Positions 47,430 to 61,978 of a stretch of DNA of 64,000 nt are shown here, in pieces. Made by a program: the position numbers and the translations under genes. Location of the stretch: the NCBI GenBank assembly GCA_905183005.1, contig CAJJDO010000030.1:565598-629597 (forward strand). Direction: 5' to 3'. Each line of letters opens with the position of its first letter. The first letter of the stretch is position 1. The notes below the pieces were generated by a model. That model did not search any database and was not told the DNA's origin. It saw nothing but the letters and a program-made list of their open reading frames with translations. The stretch is from Paramecium pentaurelia (taxonomy: Eukaryota > Ciliophora > Oligohymenophorea > Peniculida > Parameciidae).

Positions 47430-49543
47430 ATGAGATCATCAGAAAGCAATGAAGTTTGCAAACGTGTTAGATGTAAAAAGTTCAATAATAACTTAGTAAA
47501 TGATTAGAATTGGTAAGTAGGAAGATTTTTAGAAGAAGGAGTAGAATAAAGATTTAGAAATTTAAGTTAAACTAATTTTGTAGTTGAATATACAAAAGAT
47601 GGATTAATAAAATATATTATGGATGGTGAGATCCTTAGAATGTAATTTAAAATATTAATATTTTAATTAGAGAAAAACTGTATGAAGGGTATAATTAGAC
47701 AGAAGTCATTAAAAATGTAGAGTAAATTAAATACCTTCGATGGTAAGGAGAATATGGAGGAAATTAAAAAAAAGTTGGTAAATGGAATGCTTTTTGGAGA
47801 GGAGATAATTTGAATGTAGGAGGACTTTATAATGAGAATGGATAAAAGTAGGGAAAATGGATTGAACTATTTACAAATTTCTTTGAGTAAATTAAAAAAA
47901 AAATTGAATTAGTTCAAGTTAAATCATTAGTTCTGGTGTTTATAAATAAGGTAAGAGACATGGAGAGTGGACAACAAGTCTTAAAGATTAAGATATGTAA
48001 GGAATTTAGATTAAAACTTAGAGCTTGTGGAATATATGATGAGAATGGCCAAAAAAATGGTGTTTGGGTTGAGATTCATGATAAATTTAGCAAGTTTATT
48101 GATATAAATTATAATTAGTGAACGTTTTATTACTTTTGTAGGTAAATATATAAATGGATTGAAATTTGGAAGATGGGATACATATTTTCAGATGAGCTTT
48201 GAAGATGAAATTTAGCTGATGTATATTTAAATAATAAATATTTATAGAGGTGGAGGTGAGTATAATTAAAATGGAGTTAAGAGTGGATTTTGGATTGATA
48301 TACACGAAGATTATGATTATTAGTAAAGTTATGTTAAATTATAATTAGCGAATATCAAATTATATATTTGGGGGAATATATTGATGGTAAAAAATATGGT
48401 TAATGGAATACATAATTTAAGGATCCTAATTTTCTAGACTAACAATCATTTATGTAAAATTATAATATATCATTTAGAGGAGGTGGTTTTTATGATTAAA
48501 ATGAAGTAAAAACAGGTAAGTGGATTGAGTTATATGAAGATTTTAGAAAGTAAATAAGATTATTTAATAAAGTGTTTGTTAAATACTTTTGGAAGGGGAA
48601 TATGTTAAAGGAATAAAATAAGGAAAATGGAATACTTAATTTAGATTAAATCAACACCATAAATTTAAAACAATGTAATAATCTATATTATTATTTAGTG
48701 GTGGTGGAAATTATGATCATTAAGGGATAAAAAATGGTAGATGGATTGAAATGAATAATAATTTTTGGAAGTAGAATGATATATTTTAATAGTTTGCGAT
48801 TAGACAATGCTAAGTTATTGAGTCTGGAGAATATTAAAATGGAAATAAGATTGGATCATGGATTATAAAATTTAGATATACAATCAAATATCCTTTTAAT
48901 AAAATGTAAATATTTAATTAAAAATTCTAGTGGAGGTGGCATTTATGATGACAATGGAATGAAGAATGGAAAATGGATTGAAATATTTAAGAACTTTTAA
49001 AAGTATATTTCATTATATTTCTTATAGTTCATCCTAAGTGACTTTAGTTGGAGATTATTTAAATGGAACCAAAACAGGAAGATGGAATATTATGATGAGA
49101 TATCACGAAAAAGAAAAATTTTAATTTATGTATTAAATTATATATATTGAGTGGTGGAGGAATGTTTGATTAACAAGGACTTAAAAATGGAGATTGGATA
49201 GAATTGATAGAAAATTTTGGAATGTATATTATGTTATTTAAAGTAGTTAAAACTAGGTGATTATGAGAGGAGAGTATTTATTTGGTATGAAATTGGGTTA
49301 GTGGAATACTTTATATAGAAATAATCCTAAATTGGACTTTTCAATTATGTATTAATGATATAAATCTTATTTGTTAGAGGAGGGGGTTAATATGATAAAA
49401 ATGGTCAGAAAATTGGTTATTGGGTTGACTTGAATAATTATTTTGGAAACGAATAATTCGGAAGCTTATAAGTTTTAAAGGGGACCTATGAAAATGGTCT
49501 GAAAAAGAAAAAATTCACTCATAATTTTTTACATTAAGGCTGA
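47430..49543 (+). CDS. MORN-like repeat protein with introns inside every repeat
   Basis: Fifteen introns (20-33 nt), all in phase 2, leave exactly 577 codons (576 residues). The protein alternates two related units: unit a, G-E-Y-x2-G-x-K-x-G-x-W-N-T (for example GEYIDGKKYGQW, GEYVKGIKQGKW, GDYLNGTKTGRW), and unit b, G-G-G-x-Y-D-x2-G-x-K-x-G-x-W-I-E (GGGFYDQNEVKTGKW, GGGNYDHQGIKNGRW, GGGIYDDNGMKNGKW). There are eight b units and nine a units, the last degenerate (GTYENGLKKKKF). From unit b1 on, one intron lies just before each GGG and one before each following G-E-Y, so exons equal units. The pattern resembles MORN repeats, which form flat beta sheets used in membrane-linked scaffolds. Frames at 47936-48118 and 48096-48305 are shadows. 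Confidence 0.8.
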
Positions 49544-50478
49544 TGAATATTATTAAATTTATATGCATATTAGATTAATGAGTAAATAAATGAAATTTAA
49601 AATAAATTAAATAAATTCTTATTTAATAAAATAAATATCTAAATATAATTATACTTTCAATTTTTATTAGATATTTCTATTTTAATATTAAAGTGTTATT
49701 ATTCATATTGTTAATATAAAACTAGTATACATATTGGTCCTAAATTTGTATTAATAAAACAATAACACATTGCGATTGATATTAAGGATATTATTAATAA
49801 AGAATGATAGAATCATTTCTTTTTTATTAAAATATAAACTAAATTATCATAATACTATTATTATATATTAGAATAAAAATACTAACATTTCAAATCTAAT
49901 TTGTTATTCTGAAATACAATTGACAAAGAAAATGAAAAAAATTATTTAAAATTTTTTAATAAATTTTATACAATTAACTGATTTAATTAATTTCTTATTA
50001 GAATATGATAAATATTTCATATCATGGAAGTAAGTTCCTTAAATATAAAATATTATTTAAAAATAAAATTTCGTTATTTTGAATGCAAAACTCATTAAAA
50101 AATTAAACAATACTTTGTCTTATTTCAGCTTTTCCATTAATTCTTATGGATGAATAGATTATTAATAATTTACTTTAATTACATTTAATTAGTGGGTATA
50201 GAGTAATGTTCCTCTACAAAATTATCTCAATTTTATATAATAATTTATGCTTTCAATTAATAACTGAATTTAAATTTATGACAAATAAATGCTTCGTTAA
50301 TTCCAAAGAGAAGAATTCAAGTATATTTATCCTTTTATCAAGAGAAGAGGCATTAAAAAATCCTTGAAAATAAATTTTAATAAAAAAAAAGAATGAATTT
50401 CGAATTTATAAAAAGTCCATCCTCATATGATTATGTAATATTTAGAGATTTATTTAAAATAAAAAAAAACTGCAAAAA
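49544..50478. other. AT-rich stretch without a supported gene
   Basis: About 930 bp, A/T-rich, nothing recognised. Confidence 0.5.
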
Positions 50479-53400
50479 ATGAAACCAACTCAATTCCTTT
50501 ATTAAGAATCAATTAAGTAGTAAAAGGAGTAAAAAGCATAAGCTATTAAGGTTTAATTATTTTTATAAGTATTAGTCATTTGGCAATTAACAACCTAATT
50601 CTTCTTAACAGTAATTTGTTGATAACTAACATTAATCAACAATATATTCCTTAGTCAACTTCCCTGTGTAATAATATTTAATATTCTGTATATAGCAAAG
50701 AAGGTTAAAATGATAAGGTTTTATTTCCTGTTTCATTGATTTCCCCATCTTCAAATATAAAGCCATCAGTTATGGTTAATAAAAATACAGAAATAGCTAG
50801 GAGTTTAAAGAAACTTAAACCATTATCAAACTCAGATACAATTTCAGAGTTGATATAAATAGGAAGAGTAAAAAGTGTTGATCAATAATTACATGGCCCT
50901 AAACTTTAAGTGTATCTGAAATAATTGAATAAAATGACTGATGGATTATTCAAGAAAACATAAACATAGTTATTATTTGGATCAATAGAATCCAAAATTA
51001 GTCATAACAATATATTATGTATTTTACGTATCCAAAAATTAAAATTTTTTAATGATTACAATTAAAAAAACCATAAAAATCCAGCTTTATTTTTTTGGGA
51101 AGTTTTATATAAGAAATAAACCTTAATGAAGAGTATTCCAAAAGATTATGAAGGAGTATAAACAGATTTATTGGATTTTGTTTACAATAACAATACTTAT
51201 GATATTTTAGAGATAGTATTATGGAAAGTTAAAAATAATGATGAAGTATAAAATAATTGATATTTAATAGAAATATGTTGGTTAATTTGATTTAATAAAT
51301 GAAGATTATTTTGGGGCAAAGGAGATACTTGATTTTCAAAAAAAGGTTATAAGTGAAAATTGGATTGAAAAGGAAATGTTTAAAACAATGAAATAAACAA
51401 AATCTTATATTGGTAATGTGTAATTTTAACTAATTCAGTTTGGAAATGAAAAGATTCCAATGAGTAAGAATTTATAATTTATTTAGATAAATATTCTGGT
51501 ATTCCAGGTTCTCCAAAAACAGAAGAAGAAAGAGCAAGACATCGATTAATTGATTAAGCAATGTCTGGATAAGAATATAGATGGTATATTGATGAGAATG
51601 ATAAATTTGTCATTTAAAAAATTGATTCAATTTCTTAAGAGATTGTAGCTGAATGTACTCTTGAAGTTGTTACAACTGAATGTGGATAATTGACAATCAT
51701 TTATGAATAAAAATATAATGATCCTGATCTTTATGGAAGATCTAGACCTAATTCAAGAAATATGAGAAAATAACATTTTGATGCTACACTTGCATTAATT
51801 TATGAATTAAACAAAAATGGATAATTTATTGAAACATAAACTTACTTAAGAGCTCTTAGTAGATAAGGAAGATTGTCTAGATAAGCAATTGAAGAAGCTT
51901 TGTATTAAATGGGATGTACAGCTAATTAATTATTATTGACTAAATGTGAAGAATTTGGTGATTGTTTAATGGATTTTCTTCTTGTAACAGATGATTTAAC
52001 AGGAGTACTTGAAGCAATGCAAGAAATTAAATTAATAGGAGAAGATGAATTAAATTTAGAAAGTTTCTCTAATAATTTATTTTAATAGATAGGGCTACAT
52101 TTAAGAAAAAATATTAATCTAAAAGTCATCATCTAATTTATTAAAGCTTTAGAAAAAAAACCTGAAGTTGCTATTTTAATATAAAATTATTCATTTGCCT
52201 CAGAAAATATATTAACAAATAATCCACCATTTTTATAAAGTAAAATATAAAAATATTTTAGATTTTGATGCAAAGAATTATGAACATATTATGGTTTTCG
52301 GAAAGTTAAATAAAATGTTTGAAAATTTTAATATAGATTCAAAATTTACAAGAGCAATTAAAATGGCTCATATTGATGCAAAGAAATCAATATATTTTGA
52401 TATTCCTTGTTTTCCTAAAGATTTAGATTTAAAAAAGAAAGCTGAATCTTTATAACTTAAATCAATTGGTTAGAACATTATGCATGAGATTGTTAGAAGA
52501 TAAAAATGGAATAAAAGTCATTTAATATTTGAAAAATATTCAGAATGGTTCTTTGTTGCAGATTTTTAAGGAATTACACCATTTTCTCTTATTTTAGAAA
52601 CAGCTCCATTTGATGTACTTCAATCTCTATTTAATACATATTCTTAATAATTAAATACTATATTTTAATAATTCAATCCATAATAATATATGTATTAAGG
52701 TATTGTTCCCATTTAAGGATTAAATAAATAAAATGAACTTAATTAAATTAAATAAGAAATCAATCAAAATAAAAAATAAAAACCTTTTTAATGGTTGAAT
52801 AAATAATATGAATATCGTAAAAACTATTTACATAATATAATTTTAAATCTAAATTTGACAACAAATGAGTTATCAGAAATATTGAAATCTATTAAATAAT
52901 TTATTAATCAATCTGATAGTTCAAATTTTTAAATAATTAAAACATAAAAATTAAGATCTGGAGATTTCATTCCATTAAGTCTGTACTTAGAAGTATTAAA
53001 ATCTAAATGTAAGAAAAAATTAGATAGAGTCTAAAGAGAAATTGGAACATCTTTATTTATTTGTTAAATGCTAATTCCCAATTAAAATGAAGATCAAAGT
53101 ATAAATGAATAACCAAAAGAAGAATAGATAAAAAATGAATTTGTTTGGGATTTAAATAATTAATTTATTATTTAATCAATCATTTCTAAGTTACCAGAAA
53201 CTTTATTTTAACAATTTGATGATTTATTTAGATTCATATAATGGATACCCTCTTTGGAATAACTAAAAACCATTACCTTTATAAATCTACCTATTAGATT
53301 ATTGATCAAACATAAACAATAATAAAAACTAATTATTCTATTATAATAAATGTATAATGATGTTAAAAAAAATGCATATGATATTAATAATCTTGAATCT

Positions 53401-56400
53401 GATGAGATTGTTTAGATCCTATATTATTTTTAAATTTAGATTTTGATATTGTTGGAAATAAGGAATTTAAAATCCCAGAATCTAGATTCTGTTTAAAATC
53501 TTATTATAAATTAATTAAAAGATTTTGTTAAGGCATATACAGAAATTTTGGTAATACCTATGCCAACCAACATTATCTAATCTTACTATCCATTCAAGTA
53601 CTTATACAAAGGAAATCCAGAAACATTATTAGAACTTATAAATTTGATTTAATTTAATGCACTCATTTCAGTATTACAGGTCAAAGATTTAGATAGATTA
53701 GATATAAAGTTATTAGGAAAAGCATTAAAACGTGCTAAAGATAAAGAATCTTTAAAGGATTTAATAAAATTAGTGTTAATTAAGAATTAAAATAAGGAAG
53801 ACACAGAAGAATAAGATTATGATACCAAGGAATTTTAAATTATACTTAATCCAAATTAAATATTAGATGTATAAGAGAGTGATTATAGAGATAAATTAGA
53901 TAAAAAGTAGATTGAAAAATTGTTATTAGTATTAAAGGCTGAATAATTCTTACCTTTAGTTTGTGATAGTAAATCAAATTTTAATAGGATTGTTCATCGT
54001 CTGATATTGAATTCATTTCAAACAAAGAAATCTATTGGAGTAACTTAATAATAAATATTACTATGGATTAGAAATTATATTGATTAAATAAGTTAGGAAT
54101 GGATTCAATTGTATATAGATTATTTTCGAATGAGAATGGATCTATATTTTATACATTGTCTAATTGATATAGAATATCAATAACTAAAGAAAACTTATAT
54201 AAATTAAGATAAACTATAACCATATATATAAGCCTAGGGAAATAGTTGGGCAGCTTTACTTGATCGAAAACGATTGGCCCAAGCTCTTAAAGATAATATA
54301 TAATTTGTTGATATTGAAGATTGTATTAGATCTGTTGCTTTAAATGGTTAATATGAAAAACTTGAATTACTGCTTCCTCATTTAAAAGACCCTTAAATTT
54401 TACGTTAAACTATACTATTAGTCTGTATTATAGCAGAAAACCAAATGTCAGAAGATTATTAATACAATAGATTAACCAACCCAGATTAGCGTTTCTCTTT
54501 AGAATAATAATTATATGAGAATGATAACAGAGAGTAGGCTTAATCAACTAATGAAGTGAATTTGAGTAGATAAGAATTAAAAAGAAAATTGAGAGAATTT
54601 TTGGATGATACTAGTATAGAAGAGTATGAAATATATAGAAAATGCTAAAGGATAATGGTATCTTACAAAATTAAAAGCTTTGATTTAATATCAATATAAC
54701 CTAAAAATAGATAGATGATGAAATAATAAAAGGAAAAATGGAAAACAGAAAATGTAGTATTTCCAGATTCTTTGGATTAAATTAGAACCCCTATATCTGT
54801 TTTATATTAATTATAAGAAATGAATTCTAATATATAGAATGAATTAGATTATTATATCAAATAATCGTATCCTAAGAGTGAGAGACTTGATCTATTTAAA
54901 TTTGAGTAATAATTTGAAAAAGATATAGTTACTTTTCGTCATTTGAAAAGCTGGAAATCTTCAATATAAAGATAAAATTTAAGTTCATTGTTCTTTAAAG
55001 GATTTTAAGAGATTAACCTTTCATATAAAAAAGTATTGAAATAATTAATGAATGAATTTAAAAAATATAGAATTCCATTATGCAAAACTAATGATGATTA
55101 TCGTTATCTACTTAAAATTTTAACAATATATGGGTTTATAAATCCTGATGAATAAATAAATATGATTGTTTCTAGTAATATGAAAAATGAAATGAAAAAT
55201 AGAATACTTTTTAATCAATTACGTTAAATTCTTAATTAAGTTGTAAGACCAAAATTTCAACAATTATAATTAAAAAATGAATCTATGAATATTTAATAGA
55301 TTCATTATATTTTCAAAAATTTAAATATTTAATAAATTGATGATGAAGAAGAAATAAATACAATTTTGGAAGAAATGAGCACAATTCTAGATGAAATTCA
55401 TGAAATATTAAAAAAACTTTTACCAAATATTCTTAATCCTTAAAAAGCATTTAAATTTAAAATTGCAAGTGAAATTTTAGTTAAATTAGATTAATTAAGC
55501 ATAAAGAATTAATTTGAAGAATAATTTATAGCTATATCTTAAACTATAAGTAAGAAGAATTTCAATGATAAAATACTATAATAGTTAGCCTTCCTTTATT
55601 TAAAAGAAAAAGATCAAAATATAAAACCCTAAGGTTTAGATCACAAAGATGTGATATTGTCATTCAAAAAGAAAAGATTAGATGAAATTTTATCTTAAGT
55701 TGAACTTACTTATTATATATCAAAATTTTCAGATAGAGATTGTGAAGATATAGTTAAAGAATTATTTAAATTACCTTATGATAAAAAATATAAATAAGAT
55801 TTAATTAGTAAATTTGATCGAAGATTATTTGAATGTTTAATATTTTATAAGAGATTTAAAACATATGATACTTTGATACATGATATTTTATTTAAGTAAA
55901 TATTTGGGGGAAAATCTGAAGAATAAAATTTAAGATTGAAAATAAATTAAATTGAATGCCTTGAAACTAAAAATACAAATTTAAATGAAGTAGAAATATA
56001 ATAAGAATTAAATGATTAGAATAATATTTAATAAAATTCATTAGCCTAAATTGCAGCTTAATTTGGTTTTTATGAATATTTTGATACTCTTCATAGATTA
56101 AATTTAAAAGTTAATAAAATTCATCCATTCCCTTAAATCAGATTTACATTACAATCAAATGATTAATTATAAATACTAGCTACAGAATTTGAAAAGAAAG
56201 GTTTAAATTATATAAGTAACTGTATCAAAATGATGAGATATTTGAGAATAAACCATTATGAATATAATACCTAATAATTCAATTTTGAAAGTGAGCTCAT
56301 GGGTTGTTTTATAGTTGAAGATGTATCATTAATATCAAATCCATGTTTGAATATTCTTAAAGAATATTTAATAATTAATGGAAGGTCGTAACCCTTTTGG

Positions 56401-59400
56401 TAAGATTCAATTATTTAAAGAAAATCTGATATTAAATATGAAAAATAATATAAAAGCTTATTCTAAAAGAAGATAATTTAACATTCATTGATTAGATTGA
56501 AAGTCAATGGGATTGAAAAGGGAGTAAAGTTTTGTATTCCTTCAAGTTATGAATTGAATAAAAATGAATATTCAATATCAAATGATGATATTCGTAAGAT
56601 TTAAACAAAAAGACCAATATTTTCAATTGATCAATATATTGATTGTTTAGATAAAAACGATCGATAAAGATTAGATAATCAAATAATTAACGATCCTGAA
56701 TTCTAAAATATCTTAAAGTAACTTTAATTACCTTCAAAGAATTAAGAATTCTTAATAGATAAGATTAATTTTATATAATTTTTAAAATAGATCCTCTACC
56801 AAGATCATGAAATATATTACTATTTACTGAATTTCCCTATGATTTGGTATGATTAGAAAATACCAAAAGAAAACTTAAACATTTATAATTTCTTTTTAGA
56901 ATTTGAATTTGGTATAATCTTTTTTAAATCAATATATTTATTTGAACCAAAATAATTTAATAAGGCTTTAGATATTTATTTATATTCTTTAATGGATTAT
57001 GTAAAAATAGATGATAGGAAACCTAAAAAAGCTAAGAAAGTATAATATAATTATGAAAGTGATTATGAATATTATTATTCTGAATAAGAAGAACCATAAG
57101 ATAATCAAATAAATAATAATAGAACTGAGATGTTATAGATTTCTAATGATTAAGAGAATTTTAATAAAGAAATAAAATAGAAGGTTTTGAAAAAAAGACG
57201 TAAGGATTATATTGAACCTAAAAATGGTTTAAAAAAATTAGTTTAAAATAAATGCTCCAATTAAGTTAGATTTAATATATTTCTACAATTGTTATTGCTT
57301 GCTACTACTAATGATGAATCAGCTAATTTGATCCAAAAATATTTAATAGAATATTAAGTATTGGCTCCTTTAAAACAACCTAAAGAAATTGATCCAATTA
57401 TATTATCTAGATTATTAGAATATGGATATAAAGAACCTTTTAATTTATAATTTATTCAATAAATTGAATCAAATAATAATTAGTTATCTTAATAATAGAT
57501 TGAGGATATTAAATATTTGAAAACAATTATAAGTTTTAATCAAAGTTTGAATTAAAATAAGTATAATGAATTATTCTAACTTTTAATAAATTAAGTTTAT
57601 ACAAGTAAATATACAGGATATTAGAGAGTAATAGATAACTTACTTGAACATCCTGCATATAAATGTTTAAATAAATAAAAGAATTAGATATTTCCTTTTT
57701 CTTTGGAGAATGATAAGTAATTCTAATAATAAATCATCAGTTACTTTATGAAAAATAGAAATAAAGAGGAAATGAAATATAAATATAGGAAAAATTAAAT
57801 AGATTAAGATTTTATTCAAAAATTCTTTGAAGTTAAATCAAATTAAAATTTTACTAATGATAAATGGATTCATGTAATTTGTTTGTTAAAATTTTGTTTT
57901 GATTTAGAAAATCAATTTAAAGAATTTGATTTAAAAGATGCAATTTCAAAATATAAGATTATTACTTTTATAGATAATGTTGATCCTAGATTTAATGGAT
58001 TAGACAATTAATTAGATACATTTATTGGATAGTATTATTTCAAATTCTAGATTAATAATATTTTTAAACCTCCAACTTATTCTTACACAAAAAAGAAGAA
58101 TAGAATAGATTCTATTTTTAACACATATTACTTCAATATTGATATAAATATATATCTCCAAAGAAGTACAAATCCTAATAATCCATATCCTATTCCTTAT
58201 ATACATACTAAAACTTACGATGAAAAGGATAAGATTTATAGAAGTTTTATGTGTGACCTTGTTTATGAAGATTATCTAATCCGTGAACCATATTAGTAGA
58301 ATGAAATGAGTAAAATAAATTATGAAGATTTTTTTGAAAGTTCAATTTTAAAGTTGAAATTGAATCTAGAAAATTATAAATAAATGTCATAAATACAAGT
58401 TTTTTATTATTACTATTTGGATGAAGCCATTAGTACATTTTATTATACAATTATGGACAGAGGATAATTAGAAAAACGGATTTAAGAAAGCGAAGATGAA
58501 CCAGATGGAATAATTATTTAATATTATAAGGACTTTTTTTTTAGAAATCCAAGAATTTAAAGAAATATTTAATTGAAATTTTAAAATCAATTTTATTGTA
58601 ATTTATTTTTTGATATAATATTTAAGCTATACCATTTAGTAATTACAAGCCAAAAATACATAAGACATAATAAAACATAGAAATAGACTTAACATTTCCA
58701 GAGTTATATCCAGTTGTTTCATTATAAGCTTATAAATATAAACCTGATATTATTACAGAAGAAGAATCCAAACGAAATTATGATTCTTTATCACTTATTT
58801 AATCAGCTTGTGTAAGATATTATTAATATATAAATTTTAGAATGAACTCAACTTATATGCAAAATTATTAAATGAATTCTTAAATAAAATACCTAATGAT
58901 TATGAAGAAAGATTAGCAACAAGGGATGTCTATTGGCCACTTATATAAAAAAAAGTAAAACCTCAAATAAAAGACTCTAATATGTTTGAATATACATATA
59001 TTATTGAAACTATTCCAATATATTTAGTTAATTATCTATTTGATAATTTAAATTTGGAATTGAATCATGAAATTAAATTTACTCTAAATTGTTTATCCTT
59101 TACTGAAATCATTTTAACGAAATTAATTAGAATAATTCAAAAACATACAGGAAAAAGTATAAAAATATATATTTAATTAATAGAATGTAAAATAGCTACT
59201 TCAATCTCTATACTAAAAGAATGGGTTTGGTTAAAATAGATATTGGCTGCTATTGGAGATATAATTCTTTAAAATGATCTCAAGTAATTCATAGCATATT
59301 ATGTTGAAATCAATGAAATTCATCCTAATTTAGTATAATATACTTATTATGATCAAAGGCATTTTAATTTAAGTCTAATAAACTTGAAGGAGTGGATTCA

Positions 59401-59506
59401 TTATTTAGATTTGGTAAAACTCAATTCTTTATTCATTCTGGTGTCCTCATAATTAGACTTAATATTGCTTAAGTTTCTGAGAACCCTTAATCAATTTTAA
59501 ATATGA
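50479..59506 (+). CDS. giant unknown protein, 2,950 residues
   Basis: Seven introns (19, 28, 25, 23, 22, 29 and 29 nt; six I can justify by frame, the first by splice signals) leave exactly 2,951 codons. More than 6 kb (about 52.25-58.6 kb) is one exon. The N-terminus is polar (MKPTQFLYQESIKQ). Ordered blocks include DLLDFVYNNNTYDILEIVLW, GIPGSPKTEEERARHRLIDQ, YGRSRPNSRNMRKQHFDATL, RALSRQGRLSRQAIEEALYQ, CLMDFLLVTDDLTGVLEAMQ and GNSWAALLDRKRLAQALKDN; the rest is helical. A charged Y/E/Q-rich insert sits near residue 2160. I see no kinase, ATPase, WD, ankyrin, HECT or membrane domain, so no function is offered; it may be a helical-solenoid scaffold. Frames at 58012-58206 and 58982-59176 are shadows or parts of it. 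Confidence 0.8.
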
Positions 59507-59789
59507 AAAACTATAAATTATAACAAATTTAAAGTAATATGTTCAAGGAAGATAAAGAGATTTTTGTATTACATATATTTATTATTATTTAGAATTACAT
59601 GTAATTTATTGTCACTTTTAATGATATGATTAAGCAGATATTTAACAAGAATTGAATTAAATATACAATATTAAATTTATTTGTCATTATTCATAATAAT
59701 AAAAAATAATAATTTATTTATATAAATCACATTGAGTTCTCACAAATTTAAGTCAATTGATTAATAAATAAATTACAATTTTAAAAAAA
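59507..59789. other. short intergenic region
   Basis: 283 bp between tandem plus-strand genes; A/T-rich, nothing recognised. Confidence 0.4.
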
Positions 59790-60854
59790 ATGGGAAATCT
59801 GAATAAGAATTCATAAACCTAAAACTAATGTATAAAATTATCTTTATTAAATATAATCTAATAAAAGGAATAATGCAATTCATTAACTTTTAATTAAGAT
59901 GCTTCAATTTTATTGGCAGGCTGTAATAATTAAATTAAAGTGTTCTTTTTCAAAAGGGAAGAATTAAAACTGATAAACAAATTATGTTCACACAAATCAA
60001 ATCTTATTACTTTAAATTACATGAAAAACTCTCAAAACTTTGTATCTGGTAGCAGGGATGATACAATCATAATATGGTCAATCAATTTAATATCAAAATC
60101 ATTAATACTCAACAAATTATATATAAATTCATAAGGAGAAAAAGGAGTACTTTGTTTAATTATTAATAAAAATGAAGATTTAATTATATCTGGTTATTAA
60201 GATTCAACAATTAAATTTTGGAAAAAGGTTTTTAATACTTAATAATGGATGTGTTGTTAAATAATCAGAGATCATTTTTGGGAAGTTTTTGCATTAAGTT
60301 TAAATGAAGATTAAAATAAGATTATCTCTTGTGGTTATGATAAATTTATACTTATAATTTCACAATAAACTATTGAAACAGAGTAAAAATGGATTGTGAT
60401 TCAAAAAATTGAATTAAATAATTTTGGTTGTAGATTATGTTTTATCAATAATTATTTATTCACATTTCAGCCCTATTAATCTTCTGAACTATTAATTTAT
60501 GAATTTAATAAAAGTTAATAATAATTTAATGAAACACCAAAAAGATTACATGTTGAAGGTCGTGGTTAAGCTTGTGCTTCACTTTTTCCACAAAAATTTA
60601 TCTATTAGTAAAATCTTTTGATTAGTAAAAATGGTTATAAAGTAAACTTCTTAAAATTAGTTAAAATTGATGATAATATTGATTTTATATTAGATTCCTC
60701 CCTAGATTTTGGAGATAATTGTATCTATGGTAATGTGAGTGAAAACGGAGAATATTTTGTAACATGGGATGAATAATCAAAAGAAATATAGATAAGAAAA
60801 TTTTAATAATATTGAAATTTATTGATTTCATTTTTAAGTTCTAATTATTATTGA
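59790..60854 (+). CDS. WD40 repeat protein
   Basis: A single-exon 354-residue frame. Starts MGNLNKNSQTQ (glycine 2 could be myristoylated). WD40 blades: ASILLAGCNNQIKVFFF, FVSGSRDDTIIIWSINL, LIISGYQDSTIKFWKKV, IISCGYDKFILIISQQ, then a divergent half ending NVSENGEYFVTWDEQSK. This C-terminal blade matches those of the two larger WD40 paralogues (GNVSENGEYFVTW versus GSITNNGKYLVFW), but the zinc-finger and coiled-coil N-terminus is missing, so it is a shortened family member. As sequenced, the frame runs 24 codons past this point; a one-base shorter A run at 60779-60783 would give a family-like end. Confidence 0.75.
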
Positions 60855-61978
60855 TATTTTATGAGAATTCATTAGAAAATATAGGTATTATTAAATTAAT
60901 TGCAATTCTATAATCTATTATTAAAGATTTCAATTTACTTTCATTTAATTAATGTTATGATTTTTATTTCATATTTAAACTAATCAATCATTAGAGAAAA
61001 TTAAATAATTGTTTTTAAATAAGAAGAATTTATATTCCAAAAAAATCATTATAAAAATCAGAGCCATATAGACTAGAATCGAAGAAGAAGCTATAAACAT
61101 TTCTAAGTAACTTATTCAAACATATATTCCAAAAAAACTCAAATTTTAGTATTGTTTTTGAATCTAATATATAGTAAATCAATATAATTATGTATTTTGA
61201 TTTATGTTGAATTTATTAAACTTTAATAATACTATTTATAATTTATCTTACATTAAATAATGATATTCTCTATTGTTAGTTATAGTTATTTGTTAATAAC
61301 ATAAAGACTCATGAAGTTCTCTTAATTTAAGTAAAATTGATTTATACTTTTTTAGAGATCATTCATTTATTTACAAAATAATCCTCCAAATAATAACACT
61401 TTAATTAAAAAAAATATACTATTTATCAATTATAAAATCAAGATTAATGATTTTGTTTATACTAATATGTTTTAAATATATTAATTAACTTTGATCAATA
61501 AATAATTATATATTACTTTTCCTGTCTACATAGAAATAATCAAAATATATACATATAAAGTTAGTTATAATTTCTGTACTATCATATTCAATGAAATAAT
61601 AAAACCTTAAATTCTGCAAGTAAAACAACACTCATAATATTTCAAAAAATTACTGTGTTTTACTAATCTAATTAAAAAATAATACTCTTATTTTGTTATT
61701 CTGTAATTAATAATTATACATATATAATGATAAGGGATGGCTCTCATAAATAATTGAATTTTATAAAATAAAAGACTTTCAGATTTTCTTTTTGCTTTAA
61801 ACCCTCTGAAAAGATATGTTATAATCATATAGCTTTTATAAAGAATTATAAGAAAAGAATAATTCAATACATTCATTAATTAATGTATAACATTTGTGTA
61901 GATAATTCTATGATTAAAATATTAAATTACATTATAAAAATGTGAAATGTATCTCAATAAATTATATTATAAAAATAA
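60855..61978. other. AT-rich stretch without a supported gene
   Basis: About 1.1 kb. No frame with coding composition; the minus-strand frame at 61688-61876 has a hydrophobic run but no support. Confidence 0.45.
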
